From contig DAIRBY010000009.1 in NCBI GenBank assembly GCA_036796975.1, forward strand, positions 1 through 64,000: DNA of 64,000 nucleotides, given 5' to 3'. Position numbers and translations under genes: made by a program. Positions 61,301 to 64,000 of the stretch are shown here, in pieces (the first letter of the stretch is position 1; each line of letters starts with the position of its first letter). Source of the DNA: UBA8190 sp003453695 (GTDB lineage Bacteria; Actinomycetota; Acidimicrobiia; Acidimicrobiales; UBA8190). The notes under the pieces are model-generated. The model did no database searches. It saw nothing but the letters and a program-made list of their open reading frames with translations, and was not told where the DNA came from.

Positions 61301-61675
61301 GCACAGCCGAGACGCCTCCACCACGGGCACGCCGAAGACGTCGCCCTTCTCCAAGGCGACGTCGCCCGCCGACAGGCCGACCCGGACCTCGTAGACCTCG
61401 TCGGGACGACGGCGCCCGTGTTTCTCGGCCGCCTGCTCGATGGCCACGGCCGCCGCCACGGCGTCGGCGGCCGACACGAAGGTGGCCATGATCCCGTCGC
61501 CCAGGCCTTTCACCACGACACCGCCGTGCGACGTGACGACGTCGCCGAGCAACCGGTCGTGGTCCCGGCGCAGGGTGTTGGCCCGCTCCTCGCCCAGGCG
61601 GACCCGAAGCTCGGTGGAGCCCACCAGGTCGGTGAAGAGCACCGACCGCATCTCGGTCTGGGAATGCTCGCTCAA
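58352..61675 (-). CDS. Class III nucleotide cyclase domain fused to AAA ATPase and TPR-type repeats
   Basis: The 1107-residue protein starts with a cyclase homology domain (about 9-170): metal Asp D16 in LFTDLVGST, K56 and D60 in VKGLGDGIMATF, and VFGVPVVEASRL where the usual transition-state Asn is replaced by Val. A predicted STAND/AAA ATPase follows (Walker A LLAGEPGIGKTRTAAE, Walker B LVLDDLHWADKPT), then long helical repeats. It may make cAMP under a signal, or act as a regulatory pseudocyclase. TTG 61675 is taken as start; ATG 61651 is the alternative. There is no LuxR domain at the end. Confidence 0.87.
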   Translation of the reverse strand: MSEHSQTEMRSVLFTDLVGSTELRVRLGEERANTLRRDHDRLLGDVVTSHGGVVVKGLGDGIMATFVSAADAVAAAVAIEQAAEKHGRRRPDEVYEVRVGLSAGDVALEKGDVFGVPVVEASRLCASANGGEILVAELVRSLCRGRGAFQFASYGDLELKGLAEPLPTCRVFWEPEEDVESGVEVALPFPPLLVFGAPYVGRAGLLDRLTDALEAAPGAGCRMTLLAGEPGIGKTRTAAEVAHRAHAGGAVVLYGRSDEDLGAPYQPFMEALDFYTDNAGDPVLGRLPAELARLLPELPTRMPSIGRPVTSDPRSEEHLLFESTASWLVELARAKPVVLVLDDLHWADKPTLLLLLHVLRTATSAGATCGLFVVGTYRDTDIDRAHPLSGVLADLRRLPAVERLPVSGLSYEEVERFVATAAGHDLDDGTKALARTLHAETEGNPFFVAEVLRHLVETGAVVRRDGRWSVTDPGNLSVPEGVRDVIGRRLSRLSDAANEVLHTASVVGRDFEVELLMELSDLTESSLLDALDEAVSARIVDETGPDQYRFAHALVRTTLYEELSATRRRRLHRRVAEAIEKIRPDDVVALARHYVEAGPEGGLLARAVRYSLSAAEQSFAARALADAEQRYLGVLEVLDEAEIAEEPERVAALVGLGECQRDQANPAFRETLLHAARMAQAIGEVPLHVRAVLANGRPAVSLVGAVDEDRVAVAEGALEAIGPEPSADRARLLAYLAGEVIFSSDHARRLALTDEAEAMARALGDPGVLAWVITRTGFAHMHLSRIAATATRTEEAVRLADQTGDPALRCFARFWRAWSLLDYGRLADMEALVDEAALIATEASPSVQWSIQANTVRHLALGGRLDEAMAATEEVLRRGQELGEPDALVWSAAIQVGILVQREESQPGLFESVIVFGDQFPEAPTWRCGASIALVLEGRIAEARAAMDRYGMDAERYHDDAFELCGPACVAYLAYHTGDRRRAEEAISVLRPHARLWAHFNLHVMFPVGVPLGMAELLLGHVDDAVETLEQTLTDTVESGAVGLVPLCRQYLGVALLKRGGPVDGERAGEQLSMGRSEALAMGAPGLARHLAEIAELGGDPWTAQAN

Positions 61676-61804
61676 CTGCTCGGCCGCCTATCCGGTCGGG
61701 CCCCCGGGGAGATGATAGGTGGGCGCGTCCTCGCCGAACCCTGTTTGTTGTGATTGGCGCGCCGCGCCGACGCCCGTTCCCGGTGCGCCCGCAGTTGCGG
61801 CCGT

Positions 61805-62596
61805 TCAGAAGGGCTGGGATCGGCGGAAGCTCCAACGCATCCCGACCGGGGTGAATCCGACCCGGGCGTAGAGGTGCTTGGGCCAGTCGTCGTCATCGGC
61901 GAGAAGGAACGTGAACTCGGGTCGCTCGGAGCGGGCCAGCCCGGCCACGAAGGTGACCACCGCCCGCGCCAGGCCGCGACGGCGCTCCTCGGGGCGGGTG
62001 TAGACGTCCTCGAGCCAGGCCACCGCGCCGTCGGAACGGAGCTTGACCATGGTGGCCGGTGTCCCGTCGTCGCCGAGACAACCGAAGCACCGCTCGTTCC
62101 AGAGGCGTCCCTCACGGCGGTGGTACTCGAGCACCTCCTCGAGCTCGGTGGAGGCGATGCCGGCCTGCGCCTCGAGGACCCACCGTCGCATGAGCACCGT
62201 CGCCTGTTGTTCGTCGAGGACGACGATGCCCCGCTCGACCCCCGACGGCTGGCCGGCGTCGGGCGGACGCCCGTCCGTCGGCAGCACCATCAGCACCAAC
62301 CGGTCCGCCCTCCAGGCGTCTGCGCCCAGCTCCTCGGCGAGTCGCCGCCCGCTGGGCTCGTCGTCGACCACGACGTACCGGTAGGGGAGGTCCTTCTGGT
62401 GCTCCTCGGTCAGCGCCGCGGCGGCGGCCGGCGTGGTTGGTGCCTCCAGGTGCACCTGGTTGAGGGTCCACACGGCGGGAAGGTCCCACGTGCGCACCGC
62501 CCAGCCCCCCGGGACCGTGCGGACCTCGTCGGCGAGGGCGCGCACGCTCGTTTCGACCAGGGCGCTGATGCGCGCCCGCACGCTCTCGCCGGGCAC
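61805..62596 (-). CDS. GNAT-family N-acetyltransferase
   Basis: The 263-residue protein has an N-terminal domain (ALVETSVRALADEVRTVPGGWAVRTW) and a GNAT domain: WLEDVYTRPEERRRGLARAVVTFVAGLA (acetyl-CoA loop R-R-R-G-L) and RPEFTFLLADDDDWPKHLYARVGFTPVG. It transfers acetyl to an amine of unknown identity. The GTG start is 8 bases after the methyltransferase stop on the same strand, so they probably share a transcript. Confidence 0.82.
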   Translation of the reverse strand: MPGESVRARISALVETSVRALADEVRTVPGGWAVRTWDLPAVWTLNQVHLEAPTTPAAAAALTEEHQKDLPYRYVVVDDEPSGRRLAEELGADAWRADRLVLMVLPTDGRPPDAGQPSGVERGIVVLDEQQATVLMRRWVLEAQAGIASTELEEVLEYHRREGRLWNERCFGCLGDDGTPATMVKLRSDGAVAWLEDVYTRPEERRRGLARAVVTFVAGLARSERPEFTFLLADDDDWPKHLYARVGFTPVGMRWSFRRSQPF

Positions 62597-62604
62597 CGCC
62601 CGGG

Positions 62605-63438
62605 CTACGGCTTTCGGGCCGTCACCAACCAGTAGGCGCCCCCGAGCACCACACCCTCGGGGGTGGCGAAGGGTTCCAGCGCCTCGAGGGCGGCGTCGGT
62701 GGCGGCTTTCACCAACTCGGGGGACTTCCCCTCGAACAGCCGGCGTCCCATCTCGTCGGACGACATGAAGGAGACGACGTCCTCGGGGTCCCGGCCCATG
62801 GTGAGGCCGTCGCTCTGCTCGGCGATGGAGATCTCGGTCAGTCCGGCCGACTCGAGCAGTCCCCGCACCCGGCCGGTGTCGGCCAGGGCGAAGGGGCCCG
62901 GGGCACCGGGCGGGGGCAGCTCGGGGATCCCGACGTGCGCCACCGCCGCCATGGCCGGCACGGCGATCCACTCGTTCGAGAACATCTCCTGCCAGCACAC
63001 GAAGCACAGGCGCCCGCCCGGCGTGAGCGCCTCGGCCAGGTTGGCGAACGCCGCCTCGGGCTTCTCGAAGAACATCACGCCGAAGCGGCTGACGACGGCG
63101 TCCACCTGGTCGTCCCACGAGGCGGTCCCGGCGTCGCCTTGGACGAATGCGATGTCCAGCCCTTGCTCGGCGGCACGACGGCCGGCCAGGCCGAGCATGG
63201 GACCGGACAGGTCGAGGCCGGTGACCTCGCCCCCGGGCCCGACCAGGCGGGCCGCCTCCAACGTGACGGCGCCGTTGCCGCAGCCGACGTCGAGCACCCG
63301 CTCCCCGGGCCGGAGCGCAGCGGCATCCAGGAGCCGGCGGCCGCAGGGCTCCAGCATGGTGTCGTAGCGCTCGGCCTCCCGCACCCACAGCTCTCCGCCC
63401 CGTTCGCGCCAGAACTCGGCCATGTCGAAGTTCGTCAT
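62605..63438 (-). CDS. SAM-dependent class I methyltransferase
   Basis: The 277-residue enzyme has WRERGGELWVREAERYDTMLEP, then motif I VLDVGCGNGAVTLEAARLVG near 55, EVTGLDLSGPMLGLA, FVQGDAGTASWDDQVDAVVSRFGVMFF and LTPGGRLCFVCWQEM. It methylates a small molecule or other target that the sequence does not identify. The ATG (MTNFDMAEFW) begins the family-like start. The GNAT gene is 8 bases downstream. Confidence 0.9.
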   Translation of the reverse strand: MTNFDMAEFWRERGGELWVREAERYDTMLEPCGRRLLDAAALRPGERVLDVGCGNGAVTLEAARLVGPGGEVTGLDLSGPMLGLAGRRAAEQGLDIAFVQGDAGTASWDDQVDAVVSRFGVMFFEKPEAAFANLAEALTPGGRLCFVCWQEMFSNEWIAVPAMAAVAHVGIPELPPPGAPGPFALADTGRVRGLLESAGLTEISIAEQSDGLTMGRDPEDVVSFMSSDEMGRRLFEGKSPELVKAATDAALEALEPFATPEGVVLGGAYWLVTARKP

Positions 63439-63494
63439 GGGCGACTGTCTAGTGCGCGGCGTCCCCGGGCGCTCGGGTTCTTGAGCGCCCGGCG

Positions 63495-64000
63495 TCACGG
63501 CCCGAGGCCCAACGCTTCGAGGCGGGCCGACCGGACGGCCGCCAGCACCTCGGCGCCGGGCCCGTCCGACGTCGACGGCTCGGGCCGGTACGAGACGCCC
63601 AGAAGTGCCGCCGCCGTCGCTCCGGCCGAGAGCCGCACGGCATCGAGGTCGTAGCCCCCTTCGAGCACCGCCACCACGCGCCCGGGCCCCGGGACGAAGC
63701 CGCGCACCCGGCGCGACAGGGCGCCGAAGTCCGACGCGCTCAGGGCCAGCCCGGCGAGGGGGTCGGCGCGATGGGCGTCGAACCCCGCCGACACCAGCAC
63801 CCAGGTGGGGACGAAGGCCTCCATCGCCTCCGCCACCAGGCCGTCGAAGGCCTCCAGCATCACGTCGCCCGTCGCCCCGGCGGGGAGCGGGACGTTGATC
63901 GTGGTGCCCGGCGATCGCCTGCCTCCCGTCTCGTGCAGCGCGCCGGTCCCCGGGTACAGCGGCCACTGGTGGGTGGACACGTAGAGCACCCGGGGGTCGT
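63495..64000 (-). CDS. Histone deacetylase-like (AcuC/HDAC class) amidohydrolase, 5'-truncated by window end
   Basis: The frame is open to the window end, so only the last part is seen. Visible motifs are DPRVLYVSTHQWPLYPGTG, TTINVPLPAGATGDVMLEAF, TWVLVSAGFDAHRADPLAGL (the metal-binding Asp/His of the HDAC fold) and VAVLEGGYDLDAV. The family removes acyl groups from protein lysine or polyamines using zinc. In bacteria AcuC-type members deacetylate acetyl-CoA synthetase; that role is not shown here. Confidence 0.85.
   Translation of the reverse strand, partial: DPRVLYVSTHQWPLYPGTGALHETGGRRSPGTTINVPLPAGATGDVMLEAFDGLVAEAMEAFVPTWVLVSAGFDAHRADPLAGLALSASDFGALSRRVRGFVPGPGRVVAVLEGGYDLDAVRLSAGATAAALLGVSYRPEPSTSDGPGAEVLAAVRSARLEALGLGP

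Overview
The window is very GC-rich and densely packed, with many GTG starts and frequent 4-base start/stop overlaps. It reads as a draft chromosomal scaffold from an actinomycete-type bacterium. A WhiB regulator, a PdtaS-like kinase, the DUF3107, DUF3090 and SCO1664 families, F420-type oxidoreductases and a Ser/Thr kinase all point to Actinomycetota. The Ccm-type (system I) cytochrome c maturation genes and the overall gene mix suggest Acidimicrobiia, but this is inference. No rRNA, complete tRNA, CRISPR array, transposase or prophage was seen. A run of ten Ns (51873-51882) marks an assembly join inside a gene.

Layout. 1-2190: end of a cytochrome c maturation operon (ccmF end, ccmG, ccmH, ccmI-like). 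2199-4157: flavin-type enzymes and a fatty acid hydroxylase. 4202-7459: an iron-sulfur module, with a cysteine desulfurase behind a SufR-like regulator, divergent from an Mrp-type carrier. 7479-10596: a membrane protein with no normal start codon, a cobalamin-type binding protein and a dGTPase. 10692-13118: DUF3107 and two Get3/ArsA-like ATPases. 13253-15708: secreted protease, lytic transglycosylase and dienelactone hydrolase. 16524-23459: methyltransferase, PHP phosphatase, PdtaS-like kinase, response regulator, hybrid kinase and WhiB, the last with a perfect CRP-type palindrome upstream. 23654-26854: phosphodiesterase, etfBA and a SixA phosphatase. 26887-28734: the conserved actinobacterial trio SCO1664/DUF3090/histidine phosphatase. 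28760-32007: uracil-DNA glycosylase, an F420-type oxidoreductase, Fpg/Nei glycosylase and peroxiredoxin. 32075-33932: TPP riboswitch and thiC. 34071-40016: secreted GH5 glycosidase, DEAD-box helicase with a structured leader, PIG-L deacetylase, Ser/Thr kinase and an EthD protein. 40075-50780: aconitase, a PQQ-repeat lipoprotein and a catabolic-looking block (MDR reductase, F420 LLM enzyme, SDR, acyl-CoA dehydrogenase, nitroreductase, SRPBCC). 50789-53581: two c-di-GMP proteins. 53708-54785: sulfurtransferase plus its DUF1416/SseC partner. 54808-58344: a nucleotidyltransferase, a secreted-protein cluster and a 58-residue Cys/His miniprotein. 58352-64000: cyclase-ATPase regulator, GNAT enzyme, methyltransferase and a truncated histone-deacetylase-like enzyme.

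The points most worth following up are these. First, two intergenic regions of 25-26 bp (28.74 kb and 30.64 kb) each carry back-to-back -10 hexamers sharing a central TA, arranged to make leaderless mRNAs both ways; each serves a DNA glycosylase gene. Second, the TGTGA-N6-TCACA palindrome lies upstream of whiB. Third, two adjacent exported proteins share SNW-x6-GS-x4-QS at their predicted mature N-termini, next to an exported nucleoside-phosphorylase-like protein. Fourth, an EAL gene is split, and its frame broken, by the arbitrary N10 pad.
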